Shown: positions 27,230-36,195, numbered from the stretch's first letter. The stretch is DNA of 64,000 nucleotides from Gleimia europaea ACS-120-V-Col10b (GCF_000411155.1 NZ_KE150266.1:1240001-1304000), one strand, 5' to 3'. Notes: generated by a model from the sequence alone, not told the origin. Numbers and translations are program-made.

Positions 27230-28429
27230 TTAAGTGTCAAGTAGGGACTCTAAATGGTGACGCCGGCTTGAAAGCTCTCTTTGAGCCCCATGCAACGGGG
27301 ATCCATCAAATGGTAATTCGCTCAAATCGATACCCTTCGCCACTCTTAGTACCAAATGTTGAGCGCTGCGGGCCGCTCTAATTGGCAGACCGATATTATC
27401 TGCAAAAGCATCCCAATGACGGCCCCGGAGATTCTTCGTTTGCCCATCAATCGGGAGCGCCATCGTGAAATCGCGATAAAGAGCCGTGCAGGGTAGGTCG
27501 TACATCGGAGCGACCTCCCACACGCCCTCCGGATTTCGCAAAATTGACAGGTTCTTTGCGTGAACATCACCGTTTCCGGTAAGCCAAGCGAACAGGAATT
27601 GTACATATAGAGCTCGGATAGCAACCATAGGGGCACTGGTGTGTTGCGCGAGCGCGGAAACCACAGCCTCGGATTCGACGTTGTATTTTTCAGATGGTGG
27701 AATCTGCAGAACTTGCGAAGCGTCCTCTTGAGCGAGACGCACAATCTGTCCGCTCGCATCAACACGGCGGTCAAAACGCTCAACGAGTAAGCCTTCTACG
27801 CCTTCTTTATCTACAACCAACTGAGACTTAGCTACAGGGATTTTAAGGCCGCGAGCATGACGTAGATGTAAAGCTTCATTGCGCACGAGGTGGGGATAAT
27901 CAACCGGATCGATCTTGAGGATCGCATGCGTACGTCTCGTTCGAATCGGCATATTAATCATCGATGCTGATGCTTTAGGCTGAACGCCGGGAACTGCGTA
28001 TGGGTCAACCATTTCGGTTAGATCTTGAAAACTCCATCTAGATGGGTCCTCGTATAGTGGTGGAACCTCGTTAGGCGTAGTTTCGGATGCAAAAATCCTT
28101 ACGTCGCCGGGAGTGTCAGCGCCCACCGCCAGAAGCATCGTAAACTCATCATTCATAGATGTTTTGGTTGCTCTGTTTAATACATTGAGACGGTGTCCCT
28201 CTGGTAATAGTCCCGCGAAGAATGCGGGGAGCGCGCCACCTTGTTGTGTGGAGGTTTCACCCAACGGCAACGAAAATGCTACGGGATCCCCCACATAGTC
28301 ATCCCGGTATTTGAACTCGACCACTCCCTCCGAGTCGCGTGACAACGTTCCAGCCAAGTGGTTGCCTTTGTAGACATTTGCGCGTTTTACAAATCGGAGC
28401 TGATCAAGGCTTATGGTTGCAATACTCAC
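27230..28429 (-). CDS. hipA: HipA-family serine/threonine kinase toxin
   Basis: A 399-residue HipA protein. Known HipA proteins phosphorylate aminoacyl-tRNA synthetases (GltX in Escherichia coli) and cause growth arrest or persistence. It shows the N-terminal subdomain (HLAGTLSRD...PVAFSLPLG), the FFAGLLPEG motif, the loop GVQPKASA (148-155), LLVERFDR, the catalytic motif GNGDVHAKN with D288, and metal-binding MYDLP with D311. All key residues are intact. The start codon overlaps the hipB stop by four bases (ATGA), so the pair is co-translated. Its real target is unknown. Confidence 0.92.
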   Translation of the reverse strand: MSIATISLDQLRFVKRANVYKGNHLAGTLSRDSEGVVEFKYRDDYVGDPVAFSLPLGETSTQQGGALPAFFAGLLPEGHRLNVLNRATKTSMNDEFTMLLAVGADTPGDVRIFASETTPNEVPPLYEDPSRWSFQDLTEMVDPYAVPGVQPKASASMINMPIRTRRTHAILKIDPVDYPHLVRNEALHLRHARGLKIPVAKSQLVVDKEGVEGLLVERFDRRVDASGQIVRLAQEDASQVLQIPPSEKYNVESEAVVSALAQHTSAPMVAIRALYVQFLFAWLTGNGDVHAKNLSILRNPEGVWEVAPMYDLPCTALYRDFTMALPIDGQTKNLRGRHWDAFADNIGLPIRAARSAQHLVLRVAKGIDLSELPFDGSPLHGAQRELSSRRHHLESLLDT

Positions 28430-28707
28430 CTGTTGGCTACCTCTACCTTCAAGCCCAAGGTTCCTGTGACCGCCAGTAACGACCTCAATGTTGGGCCGAG
28501 TCCGCCCTGCTCCAAAGTGCGCACCGTACGATCTGAAACTCCAGCAAGTTCAGCCAACTGTTGTTGCGTCAATCCGTATTCTTTGCGAGCAGTTTTAATC
28601 ACTCCGCCAATCTGAGCTGTAGGTAGGGGGAATTGCCCAGATGTAGAATCATTGGCGCGGTCAGAGGCTAAATTATTCGGAGGCATATTTCCGTTTAGAG
28701 CGTTCAT
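28426..28707 (-). CDS. hipB: HipB-like HTH antitoxin
   Basis: A Cro/C1-type helix-turn-helix protein (IGGVIKTARKEYGLTQQQLA, ELAGVSDRTVRTLEQG). It should bind its own promoter and neutralise HipA. The frame is open to 28812, but the extra N-terminus (Cys/Arg-rich) is not HipB-like. The ATG at 28707 gives 93 aa; the ATG at 28686 gives 86 aa and has a GGAA-like site upstream. The 28692-28731 dyad overlaps the first start, which slightly favours the shorter form. Confidence 0.85.
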   Translation of the reverse strand: MNALNGNMPPNNLASDRANDSTSGQFPLPTAQIGGVIKTARKEYGLTQQQLAELAGVSDRTVRTLEQGGLGPTLRSLLAVTGTLGLKVEVANR

Positions 28708-28731
28708 GTATATGAATCTACACTCTAAACG
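28692..28731. promoter_or_regulatory. hipBA operator candidate (nested inverted repeats)
   Basis: Outer arms CGTTTAGAG (28692-28700) and CTCTAAACG (28723-28731) are perfect inverted repeats. Inside them TTCAT-GTAT-ATGAA (28703-28716) forms a second dyad. Position at the hipB start matches an autoregulatory operator. Confidence 0.6.
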
Positions 28732-28846
28732 CTGGTTTCGGAAGCATGTTTCCTGTTCAGCTGGAGTGAAGGACCGGAGGAATTTTGTCCGCGCCCCTAC
28801 GTCCACTAGCAAGGAGCGTAATAATCGCGTCCTCCTATTCCAATGA

Positions 28847-28852
28847 GATACT
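28847..28852 (+). promoter_or_regulatory. -10 element, probable leaderless start of the sugar kinase
   Basis: GATACT lies six bases before the ATG at 28859, with no ribosome site in between. Confidence 0.35.
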
Positions 28853-28858
28853 TAAACC

Positions 28859-29902
28859 ATGTACGGACTTTTCGCTGGGATAACCACACTCGACGTTGCC
28901 CAACTAACCGCAGGCACAGTACGTGAAAATCAGAAAGTAACGTCACTTGACCAGATCCTCGCTGCCGGCGGGCCTGCAACCAACGCGGCCGTTGCGTTCT
29001 CACACCTCACGCGCGCAGCCACCCGAGCTGCGAGCGCGAGCGACCTCAACCGCGGTGCGAATCCGGGAGGGGCGATGGCCTGCGTCTTGGTTACCGCTAT
29101 CGGGGAAGGCCCTGCAGCACACCTCATTCTTGAAGACCTGGAAGCTCAGGAGGTGGCGCTGGTTGACTGCACCGATTACGAGGCTGAGGCGCCCGAAACT
29201 ACGGGCGAGCTAGACCTGACCCCCAGTGTGTCCGCGATCCTTGTCAATGCGCAAACCAACGCGCGCACCGTTGCCTCCACCAACACGCGCCTACCGCTAA
29301 AACCCGACATCGCCCTGGAAACCCTAGAAGCCATGGGGCAGCCGCAGGTTGTGCTTGTTGACGGACACAACCCCGATCTGGCGATGGCTGTCCTCACCAA
29401 CGGCGCCCCCGCAGACGCAGAACCGTTCGCGGCGCAAGAATACAAACCCGAGTACCTGCGCATCCTTGACGGAGGATCTTGGAAACCGTGGCTACCCACA
29501 CTGCTGGGCTACATTGACGTGGCCATCATCTCCGCAGACTTCCTACCACCCGGATGCATAGACTTCAATGACACAGTGGCGTTCCTCAAAGGCTTTGGCA
29601 TCGAACGAGTGGTGCGCACTGCCGGGCCAGACCCCGTGCAATGGGCTTGGCTGGGTGAAACCGGGAGCGTTACGCCCCCGACAGTTGGCGCCATCGACAC
29701 CCTTGCAGCTGGCGACACGTTCCACGGAGCTTTCGCGTGGGGCTGCGCCCACGGCCTCGTAAACCGGGAAACAGCCGACCCGTCTGCGCTCATCGACTTT
29801 TCCAACCGCATCGCATCGCTCAGCACCACTAGCTTTGGAACGAGGGCATGGCTAGGAGACCTCGATAACCTAGACGCAGAAACTGCGCGCATACTCTCAT
29901 AA
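28859..29902 (+). CDS. PfkB-family carbohydrate/nucleoside kinase
   Basis: A 347-residue ribokinase-like protein. The N-terminal GGPATNAAVAFSHL matches the family's substrate-binding glycine motif, and the C-terminal DTLAAGDTFHGAF is the PfkB signature with the anion hole and the catalytic Asp in AAGD. It should transfer phosphate from ATP to a sugar or related alcohol. A long insert (~60-75, ASDLNRGANPGG) is unusual. The substrate cannot be told, because no sugar transporter or catabolic gene is adjacent. Confidence 0.85.
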   Translation: MYGLFAGITTLDVAQLTAGTVRENQKVTSLDQILAAGGPATNAAVAFSHLTRAATRAASASDLNRGANPGGAMACVLVTAIGEGPAAHLILEDLEAQEVALVDCTDYEAEAPETTGELDLTPSVSAILVNAQTNARTVASTNTRLPLKPDIALETLEAMGQPQVVLVDGHNPDLAMAVLTNGAPADAEPFAAQEYKPEYLRILDGGSWKPWLPTLLGYIDVAIISADFLPPGCIDFNDTVAFLKGFGIERVVRTAGPDPVQWAWLGETGSVTPPTVGAIDTLAAGDTFHGAFAWGCAHGLVNRETADPSALIDFSNRIASLSTTSFGTRAWLGDLDNLDAETARILS

Positions 29903-29946
29903 ACCACGCGAGAGAGTGGGCGCGGAGTGGGGAGACACCGGGGGAG

Positions 29947-30720
29947 TTAGCCTACGCGAACCGGAACGTGGTGGTTAGCCCACTTCACCGACATGTCGCG
30001 AAGCGTATCCACACCCTCGTTCGCACCAAAACGGGCGTCCCGAACAACTTCAACGCGAGAACCGTGCGGCAGGCGCGCAAACTCATCCTGAGCCATCTCA
30101 ACCAAGCCCAGCTGCTCATCATCCGCGTCATAAATCGCCAGAACCGGGGCGGACAAGTCATCTAGCAAGTCGCCCGCCTCATTCATCGACAAATCAATCA
30201 ACGTTTGCTTTGAAATCACAAAGAACTCGCGCTTCGAATACGTGTCGTCCGGGATCTGTGCGCGGCCTGAGCGCTCCAAATCATCCAGCTGTGTGGACGA
30301 AAAAATCTGATCCCACTCGAACGACAGCGGGCCTGTGATCATGCCTGTCAGAAGCATCGCCCTGGCGGCCTCCGGGCGGGCCTTCAACGCCGCTATTGTG
30401 CCAAACGAATGGGCGTGCAAAATCTGTCGGCCAAAACCCTGCGCGCGAAGCCACGCCGAAGCCGAATGTAGATCCTCAACCTGGCTGGCCAGCGTAATCA
30501 CATCGTCATCAGAATCGCCACAACCCGAAAAATCGAACTCCAGCGTCGCATAACCTGCACCCCGGTACGCCGCTGATAAACGATCGAAATGCTCTCCCGA
30601 ATGCCTATCAGCCAAGAACGAGTGCGCAAACAAAACTGCGGCATCCGTTGAATCAACAGGGTCCACAAACGTGCCCGCAAGCCGAACTCCGCGGGGCGTC
30701 GTAATCTGTACCTCTGTCAC
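29947..30720 (-). CDS. Alpha/beta hydrolase
   Basis: A 257-residue serine hydrolase. The nucleophile elbow is HAHSFGT. The acid is likely in IYDADDEQLGL. An early LFAHSFLADRHSGEHFDRL and DFSGCGDSDDD match the BAAT/DLH-like peptidase-acyltransferase subgroup of alpha/beta hydrolases. No signal peptide is seen, so it is cytoplasmic. The start is GTG at 30720. The substrate is unknown. Confidence 0.8.
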   Translation of the reverse strand: MTEVQITTPRGVRLAGTFVDPVDSTDAAVLFAHSFLADRHSGEHFDRLSAAYRGAGYATLEFDFSGCGDSDDDVITLASQVEDLHSASAWLRAQGFGRQILHAHSFGTIAALKARPEAARAMLLTGMITGPLSFEWDQIFSSTQLDDLERSGRAQIPDDTYSKREFFVISKQTLIDLSMNEAGDLLDDLSAPVLAIYDADDEQLGLVEMAQDEFARLPHGSRVEVVRDARFGANEGVDTLRDMSVKWANHHVPVRVG

Positions 30721-30726
30721 AACTCA

Positions 30727-30732
30727 AGCCTA
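30727..30732 (-). promoter_or_regulatory. -10 element, probable leaderless start
   Basis: TAGGCT on the minus strand, exactly six bases before the hydrolase GTG; no ribosome site is visible. Confidence 0.4.
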
Positions 30733-30873
30733 AGCGAAAACCAGGGATAAAGCGCCCCTAAACCCCGGCCTGTTCAAAACCGCGAACAACGTGTCCTCGA
30801 AACGCTTCCAGCAAGTGCACAGTGGGCGTCAAGCCCGGTAAACTAGCTGGGAAACATGCAATAAGGAGGAGCC

Positions 30874-31173
30874 TTGGGCGCAAAATTCGGATTCGTCGTA
30901 GGAGCCGGCCTCGGATACGTGCTAGGCACGCGCGCAGGACGTGAACGCTACGAGAAAATCAAGATGCGAGCATCCAAAATCAGGCAAAGTCCGCTGGTAG
31001 CTGAGCGCATGGATCAAGCCTCTGAAAAAGTTTCCGAAGCCCTCAAGAAGGGCGGTGCCGCAGCCACCGACAAGCTCGTTGGGGTAGTCAAAGAGCGCGT
31101 CTTCGGTGAACCTCAAGACCAGTACGTAGACGTCACCGTCATAGAAGTTGATGACATCGACACAGAAGAATAA
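30874..31173 (+). CDS. Small YtxH-like membrane-associated protein
   Basis: A 99-residue protein starting at a TTG with a strong AAGGAGGA site (30863-30870). The N-terminus is a glycine-rich hydrophobic helix (FGFVVGAGLGYVLGTRAG) followed by RERYEKIK and an amphipathic helical body. This is the YtxH-like architecture often seen in small actinobacterial proteins. The C-terminus is acidic. Function is unknown; a stress-related or membrane-tethered role is only inference. Confidence 0.7.
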   Translation: MGAKFGFVVGAGLGYVLGTRAGRERYEKIKMRASKIRQSPLVAERMDQASEKVSEALKKGGAAATDKLVGVVKERVFGEPQDQYVDVTVIEVDDIDTEE

Positions 31174-31178
31174 CGAGG

Positions 31179-31201
31179 CGAGGGCGGCAATACCGCCCTC
31201 G
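31179..31201 (+). terminator. Terminator hairpin after the YtxH-like gene
   Basis: CGAGGGCGG (31179-31187) pairs perfectly with CCGCCCTCG (31193-31201) around a 5-base loop, followed by TAACAATTG with no long T-run. Confidence 0.6.
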
Positions 31202-31284
31202 TAACAATTGCAACAGTCTTTAGAACAGTCCCACACTGCCCTTCGTGGCACTGGGGCGCAAAGTTCGGTGCGAGGAACAATTAC

Positions 31285-32412
31285 ATGACATCTGGCAATC
31301 AGCCAACCGAGGAACAAATCAAACGCTGGCGCAAATACCTTGCTGACGAGCAGATGGAACGCCAAACCTACTTGAACCTAGCGCAGCGGCGCACCGGGGA
31401 AGAAGCCGCTATCCTGCAGGCGCTTGCTGACGCCGAAACGCGTCACATCGAGCACTGGACGTCCCTCCTTGGCGAGCACGCGCACCCCGCGCCAAAACCC
31501 ACGCTCTACTCGCGGATCCTCGCCCGCTTTGCCGCTACCTTTGGCTCCATTTTCATCCTCGCCCTCGCCCAACGCGCAGAACAACGCCAATCCTACGACG
31601 TTGACCAAGACGCCACCGCCGCGATGGCTGCCGACGAGCACATCCACGGTGAGGTTGTGCGCGGCCTCGCCGCCCGCTCACGCGCCCGCATAGCCGGCAC
31701 GTTCCGCGCCGCAGTGTTTGGAGCCAATGACGGCCTCGTATCAAACCTCGCCCTCATCCTCGGCATAGCCGCTACCGGTGTACCGAACAGCATGGTCATT
31801 ACAACCGGTGTTGCCGGTCTGTTAGCTGGCGCTCTCTCAATGGCGGCTGGCGAATATATCTCGGTGACCTCCCAGCGTGAACTGCTAGAGGCCTCCGACC
31901 CGTCCACCGACGCGCCCGTGCAAGTCTCCAAACTCAACGTGCAACAAAACGAATTGGAGCTCGTGTTCCGCGCTCGCGGCGACACCGCTGAGGAGTCCCG
32001 AGAGCACGCGCGCATCATTTTTGAAGCGTTAAACCGGCCGGCCTCGGAAATGACTACCAGCTCAATCATTACGCCGCGCTCCTTGCTGTCGTCCAAGGAA
32101 CGCCACCGTGACCCGTCCGAATCGCATGCGGAAATCGGGCACCCGTGGGGCGCGGCGGCTTCCTCGTTCCTGTTCTTCGCGATTGGCGCACTGGTGCCGC
32201 TGCTCCCGTTCCTGTTTGGCGCCAGCGGAAACCTGGGGATCTTGCTGTCCGCGATCGTGGTGGGCGTGGTACTCATGTTCACGGGCGGTGTAGTGGGCTT
32301 GCTTTCCGGTAAGCCGCCGGTAAGGCGCGCGTTCCGTCAGCTGTTCATCGGCTATGGGGCTGCGGCCGTCACCTACACGCTGGGACTCCTGTTTGGCGCC
32401 AACGGGATTTAA
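31285..32412 (+). CDS. Rubrerythrin-VIT1 family Fe/Mn transporter
   Basis: A 375-residue fusion. The N-terminal ~130 residues form a rubrerythrin-like four-helix domain with carboxylate/His motifs (DEQMERQTYL, DAETRHIEHW, ADEHIHGEVV). The rest is a VIT1/CCC1-type membrane transporter with FRAAVFGANDGLVSNLALILG and MAAGEYISVTSQRE. The family (MbfA-like) exports iron or manganese, with the ferritin-like domain sensing or delivering the metal. A GAGGAA site precedes the ATG at 31285. The metal exported is not determined by sequence. Confidence 0.9.
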   Translation: MTSGNQPTEEQIKRWRKYLADEQMERQTYLNLAQRRTGEEAAILQALADAETRHIEHWTSLLGEHAHPAPKPTLYSRILARFAATFGSIFILALAQRAEQRQSYDVDQDATAAMAADEHIHGEVVRGLAARSRARIAGTFRAAVFGANDGLVSNLALILGIAATGVPNSMVITTGVAGLLAGALSMAAGEYISVTSQRELLEASDPSTDAPVQVSKLNVQQNELELVFRARGDTAEESREHARIIFEALNRPASEMTTSSIITPRSLLSSKERHRDPSESHAEIGHPWGAAASSFLFFAIGALVPLLPFLFGASGNLGILLSAIVVGVVLMFTGGVVGLLSGKPPVRRAFRQLFIGYGAAAVTYTLGLLFGANGI

Positions 32413-32431
32413 CCCGACTCGAGGAGGAGCA

Positions 32432-33115
32432 ATGTGCGGACGCTACGCCCTTTGGACACCGGAAGAAGAACTGGCCGGCATATTCGGCACTGACTTTAGC
32501 CTGGGCGACGTCGCTCCCACTTACAACGCCGCGCCCTCACAACAGCTACCGATCGTGTTTGAAAGATACGAGGAGGAACCTGGGCGCGTGCTCCGCCGCA
32601 TGCAAACCCATCAGTGGGGGCTGGTGCCTTCCTGGGCGCGCGACGCCAGCCGGCCCATGATTAACGCGCGCGCGGAAAGCTTGGTGGACAAGCCCTCGTT
32701 CAAAGCCGCAGCGCGCCGGCGCCGGTGTCTCGTGCCCGCCAACGGCTACTACGAGTGGCAGGCCGGCGCTGGCGGCAAGCAACCCTGGTTTCTGTCCGAG
32801 GGGGAGGGGGACCCGGTGATGGGCTTTGCCGGCATTTACGAGGCGTGGCAAGGCCCTCGCGACCAGTGGTTACTCACCTTCGCTATCGTCACGCGCAGTG
32901 CGCCCGACGCCGTCGGTCACATCCACGACCGCTCCCCGGTGGTGGTGCCGCCCTCCATGTGGAGCGATTGGCTGGACCCCAAAACAGAAACCGATACTGA
33001 GGTCAGGCACTTGCTGGACGCGATAGCCAGCCCCGTCCTCGTCCCTAGAAAAGTAGGAAAAGCCGTAGGCAACGTGCGAAATAACGACCCCAGTTTGATC
33101 GAAAAAGTGGTATAA
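32432..33115 (+). CDS. SRAP (YedK/HMCES) abasic-site processing protein
   Basis: A 227-residue SRAP protein, which forms a covalent thiazolidine link to abasic sites in single-stranded DNA through Cys2 once Met1 is removed. It begins MCGRYAL and shows NARAES, RRCLVPANGYYEW and IHDRSPVVVPP, which contain the family's conserved Asn, Glu and His residues. The ATG at 32432 has GAGGAGGAG just upstream and is required to put Cys at position 2; an upstream in-frame ATG inside the transporter gene is rejected. It follows the transporter stop closely. Confidence 0.95.
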   Translation: MCGRYALWTPEEELAGIFGTDFSLGDVAPTYNAAPSQQLPIVFERYEEEPGRVLRRMQTHQWGLVPSWARDASRPMINARAESLVDKPSFKAAARRRRCLVPANGYYEWQAGAGGKQPWFLSEGEGDPVMGFAGIYEAWQGPRDQWLLTFAIVTRSAPDAVGHIHDRSPVVVPPSMWSDWLDPKTETDTEVRHLLDAIASPVLVPRKVGKAVGNVRNNDPSLIEKVV

Positions 33116-33238
33116 CGGACGAGCTGAACAACTCAGGATTTATATCGATAAACCTAGTTTTGACTTATAAAACTGAAATTAAAGTCTCAAATTCAGAATT
33201 TTTCTCCGAAAACAGCGTTTACGCAATAAGATTTCAGT

Positions 33239-34627
33239 ATGAAGATACTGTCTTTTAGCGTAAGTAACCATCGTAGTTTTCGCGATGGATTCTTTTTGGA
33301 TCTAACGAATGGGACTCTCAAGACGAACACTCTGCGTCCGGGAGAGGAATGGACCGACTATACGCTGCCTGTTGCTGGAATTTTCGGAGCAAATGCTGCC
33401 GGGAAAACGGCAGTAATCGATGCTTTTAACTATGTAGGTTCGGCCATCGCAAATTCTGGAACTGCTTGGCAGGGTTTTCCAAATATGCTGCGGGCGCCCT
33501 TCGTTTTAGATGCGGAATCTGAGCGCGAGCCAAGCACATACGGTCTAGACTTTGTGCTTGATCTGGAAGACGAATTTCCAGGAATTCCAAAAGGACCATA
33601 TCGTTTCTGGTACGAATTCGCAGTTGACGAAAAGGGAGTTGTCGGCGAACACCTGGACATCTATAAAAGCCGCAGACCCACGCTCCTTTTTGATCGCCAT
33701 CGTGAGGGTGGAAACACTCCACTAAAACTTGGTCACGGAATGGGAAACATTGAAGTAGCTCCTAAGGAACTTGTTCTTTCGCGCGCCCTACAACTGGACA
33801 AGGGGCTACTGTCTGAAATCGCGAATAAAATCCTGGGGTACTTGACGATCTATCGAGTAGGCGATCAAGCCATGCAGCAAAGGCTGGATTCAATCGCTAC
33901 CGAACTTAAAAGCGGTGATCTGCAGCTTGACGATCTTGTTAGTCTGGCTCGCGTTGCTGACGTCGGAATCGAGAAAATCTTTGTCGAAGAGACGGAAGCC
34001 CCCGAGGATTTCTTGAAATTCATTCGAGCGGTTAACCGAACACTGGAGCAACAATCCCCTGCAGAGAATCAGCAAGAAGTTATCAAGCCCGAAGATATTG
34101 ACGAGAATTTGATCATTAGGTCACTGCGATTCAAACACCGGTCAAGCGGAAACTCTGCACACAAATTTGAGCTCGAAGATGAGTCATCCGGCACTCTAGC
34201 CTGGCTTGCCCTGGCTGTTGATGTCGTAACACGACTACGAGAAGGGGGCGTATTGTGCGTTGACGAGTTGGACACTAGCTTGCATCCGTATCTTGCTGCT
34301 CTAGTAGTTTCGGTATTCCAATCACCTGAATACAATCCTCATGGAGCGCAATTAGTGTTTACCTCACACGATACGACGCTACTTGGACAGCAATCTGAAA
34401 CAAATCTCAGCAAGAGACAAGTTTGGTACGTAGAAAAAGACTCTAACGGGGTATCAGATTTGTACTCTCTGGCGGATTTTTCAGATGTCAGCCAGAAGTC
34501 CAATTTTGCGAAACAGTATTTGGAAGGCCGATTCGGTGGCGTGCCCAGGGTAGCTCCAGCACTCCTGTGGCAACTGATCCACAAAGACGATGCTAGGAAT
34601 GCAAACAAAGCGGAAGCGATGTCTTAA
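33239..34627 (+). CDS. RloA/AbiLi-type AAA ATPase (defence-associated)
   Basis: A 462-residue SMC/OLD-like ATPase of the AAA_15/21 group. It has Walker A GANAAGKT (50-57) after SNHRSFRD, a signature-like ESSGTLAWLALAVDVV, and Walker B VLCVDELDTSLHP with a following SHD switch (FTSHDTTLLG). RloA next to RloB matches the AbiL abortive-infection pair. The gene and its 120-base upstream gap are visibly AT-richer than the flanks, suggesting horizontal gain. Its partner downstream is truncated, so the ATPase may be an orphan. Substrate or trigger is unknown. Confidence 0.82.
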   Translation: MKILSFSVSNHRSFRDGFFLDLTNGTLKTNTLRPGEEWTDYTLPVAGIFGANAAGKTAVIDAFNYVGSAIANSGTAWQGFPNMLRAPFVLDAESEREPSTYGLDFVLDLEDEFPGIPKGPYRFWYEFAVDEKGVVGEHLDIYKSRRPTLLFDRHREGGNTPLKLGHGMGNIEVAPKELVLSRALQLDKGLLSEIANKILGYLTIYRVGDQAMQQRLDSIATELKSGDLQLDDLVSLARVADVGIEKIFVEETEAPEDFLKFIRAVNRTLEQQSPAENQQEVIKPEDIDENLIIRSLRFKHRSSGNSAHKFELEDESSGTLAWLALAVDVVTRLREGGVLCVDELDTSLHPYLAALVVSVFQSPEYNPHGAQLVFTSHDTTLLGQQSETNLSKRQVWYVEKDSNGVSDLYSLADFSDVSQKSNFAKQYLEGRFGGVPRVAPALLWQLIHKDDARNANKAEAMS

Positions 34628-34813
34628 TGCCTAGGGGCGTAAGGGGGCGCAAAGTTCGGAAGCAACGCAAAATGCGCCCACGAGTGTTGGTAGTGGTTGA
34701 AGGTTCCAAAGGAAAATCGGAACAAGTCTACTTTCAACGCCTCGATCAGGAGTTGAGATACGATGTGGCGCTTACCGTTGTAGCTGGAGCAGGGGAGCCA
34801 ACAAAGTGGTGGG
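34627..34813 (+). pseudogene. Truncated rloB (AbiLii-like) remnant
   Basis: The ATG at 34627 overlaps the end of the ATPase stop region. The first ~60 residues (basic RGRKVRKQRKMRPR, then VLVVVEGSKGKSEQVYFQRL and VVAGAGEP) match the start of RloB, a Toprim-like nuclease partner normally ~200 aa or longer. The homology ends at the trpB2 terminator. The frame continues antisense through trpB2 to 35199, which is not a real protein. The effector is therefore probably lost. Confidence 0.75.
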
Positions 34814-34840
34814 ACAGTTCAAATGAACTGTCCCACCACT
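34805..34840 (-). terminator. Terminator of trpB2
   Basis: A perfect 16-bp stem (34805-34820 with 34825-34840) and a 4-base loop. On the minus strand it is followed by TTTGTTGG. It also closes the truncated rloB frame from the other side. Confidence 0.85.
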
Positions 34841-34863
34841 CGATTAAGCTTCACGGAACTCGT

Positions 34864-36195
34864 TTACTTCTTCAGCTGGCGTTCCTTCTCCAGCTCATTT
34901 TCATAAGCGGGAAGATCCAGCAGACCATTACCGGACAGGCCAATCACAACAACCTCGCCATCGCGCGCCTGGCCAGACTTGATGTAGTTCAACGCGCCCG
35001 CAACAGCGTGCGTAGACTCCGGAGCCGGAATGATACCCTCCGCGCGAGCAAACTCCAGGCCCGCAGCGAACGTCTCATGCTCACCAACCGCAATCGAATC
35101 AAGCAAGCCCAGCGCCTTAGCGTGAGACACCATCGGGCTCATACCGTGGTAGCGCAAACCACCAGCATGAATCGACGGCGGCACAAAATCATGCCCTAGC
35201 GTGTACATCTTCATGAGCGGTGTCATGCCAGCCACGTCACCAAAGTCGTAGCGGAACTCGCCCTGAGTCATCGACGGGCAAGCCTGCGGCTCACAAGCAA
35301 CCACCCTCGTGGTCTTCCCATCGCGCAAGTTCTCACCCAGGAACGGGAACGACAGGCCAGCCAAGTTTGAACCGCCACCGGCGCAACCAAACACCACGTC
35401 AGCCTGCTCTTCGCCGGCCTCACGCAACTGCTCGATCGCCTCCAGACCAATCACCGTCTGATGCAGCATCACATGGTTCAAAGCTGAACCGAGCGCATAG
35501 TGAGCTCTATCCGACTTCAGAGCAACCTCCACGGCCTCGGAAATCGCCATGCCAAGCGAACCCGTAGTGTCCGGATCCTGCTCCAAAATCTTGCGACCCG
35601 CCTCCGTGAGCGTAGACGGCGACGGATGACACGTGCCGCCATACGCCTCCATCTGCATGCGACGATACGGTTTCGCGTCAAACGAGGAGCGAACTTGGAA
35701 CACCTCGCACTCAAGCCCAAACATCGCGCAAGCCATCGCCAAAGAAGCACCCCACTGGCCGGCACCAGTCTCGGTGGTGAGCTTCTTCGTGCCCTCAAGC
35801 GCGTTGAAATACGCCTGCGCAACCGCCGAGTTCGGCTTATGCGAACCAGCGGGAGACACGCCCTCGTACTTGTAATAAATCTTCACCTTCGTATCGAGCG
35901 CCTGCTCTAACCTACGCGCACGAACCAAAGGCGACGGACGCCAGCTCGCATACACCTCGCGAACAGCCTGTGGAATCTCGATCCATCGTTCGGTGGAAAA
36001 CTCTTGTTCCACCAACGCTTTGGAAAACAGAGGATGCATTTCCTCCGGCTTAAGTTCCTCACGAGTTTGCGGATTCAAATGCGGAGCCATCGGCTCCGGA
36101 AAATCAGCAGTGAGGTTGTACCAATGCGTGGGGACTTTCGACGGAACTGCAAACTCGAGCGCGTCAGTAAGCGCATGTTTTTCTACCAATTTCAT
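34864..36195 (-). CDS. TrpB2-type tryptophan synthase beta-like protein
   Basis: A 443-residue PLP enzyme of the TrpB2 branch, which condenses indole and serine. The PLP lysine sits in GSHKPNSA, and the phosphate-cupping glycines in FGCAGGGSNLAG. Other motifs are TTETGAGQWG and SAPEST-like PAPESTHA. The N-terminal extension (WYNLTADFPEPMAPHL) is typical of TrpB2 and absent from TrpB1. No trpA or trp operon is adjacent, so it may act as a stand-alone indole salvage enzyme. The start has AAAGGGG directly upstream. Confidence 0.92.
   Translation of the reverse strand: MKLVEKHALTDALEFAVPSKVPTHWYNLTADFPEPMAPHLNPQTREELKPEEMHPLFSKALVEQEFSTERWIEIPQAVREVYASWRPSPLVRARRLEQALDTKVKIYYKYEGVSPAGSHKPNSAVAQAYFNALEGTKKLTTETGAGQWGASLAMACAMFGLECEVFQVRSSFDAKPYRRMQMEAYGGTCHPSPSTLTEAGRKILEQDPDTTGSLGMAISEAVEVALKSDRAHYALGSALNHVMLHQTVIGLEAIEQLREAGEEQADVVFGCAGGGSNLAGLSFPFLGENLRDGKTTRVVACEPQACPSMTQGEFRYDFGDVAGMTPLMKMYTLGHDFVPPSIHAGGLRYHGMSPMVSHAKALGLLDSIAVGEHETFAAGLEFARAEGIIPAPESTHAVAGALNYIKSGQARDGEVVVIGLSGNGLLDLPAYENELEKERQLKK

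Noticed and set aside
34814..35199. C-terminal continuation of the rloB frame
   Set aside because: It reads antisense through the trpB2 terminator and coding region, so it is not real RloB sequence.
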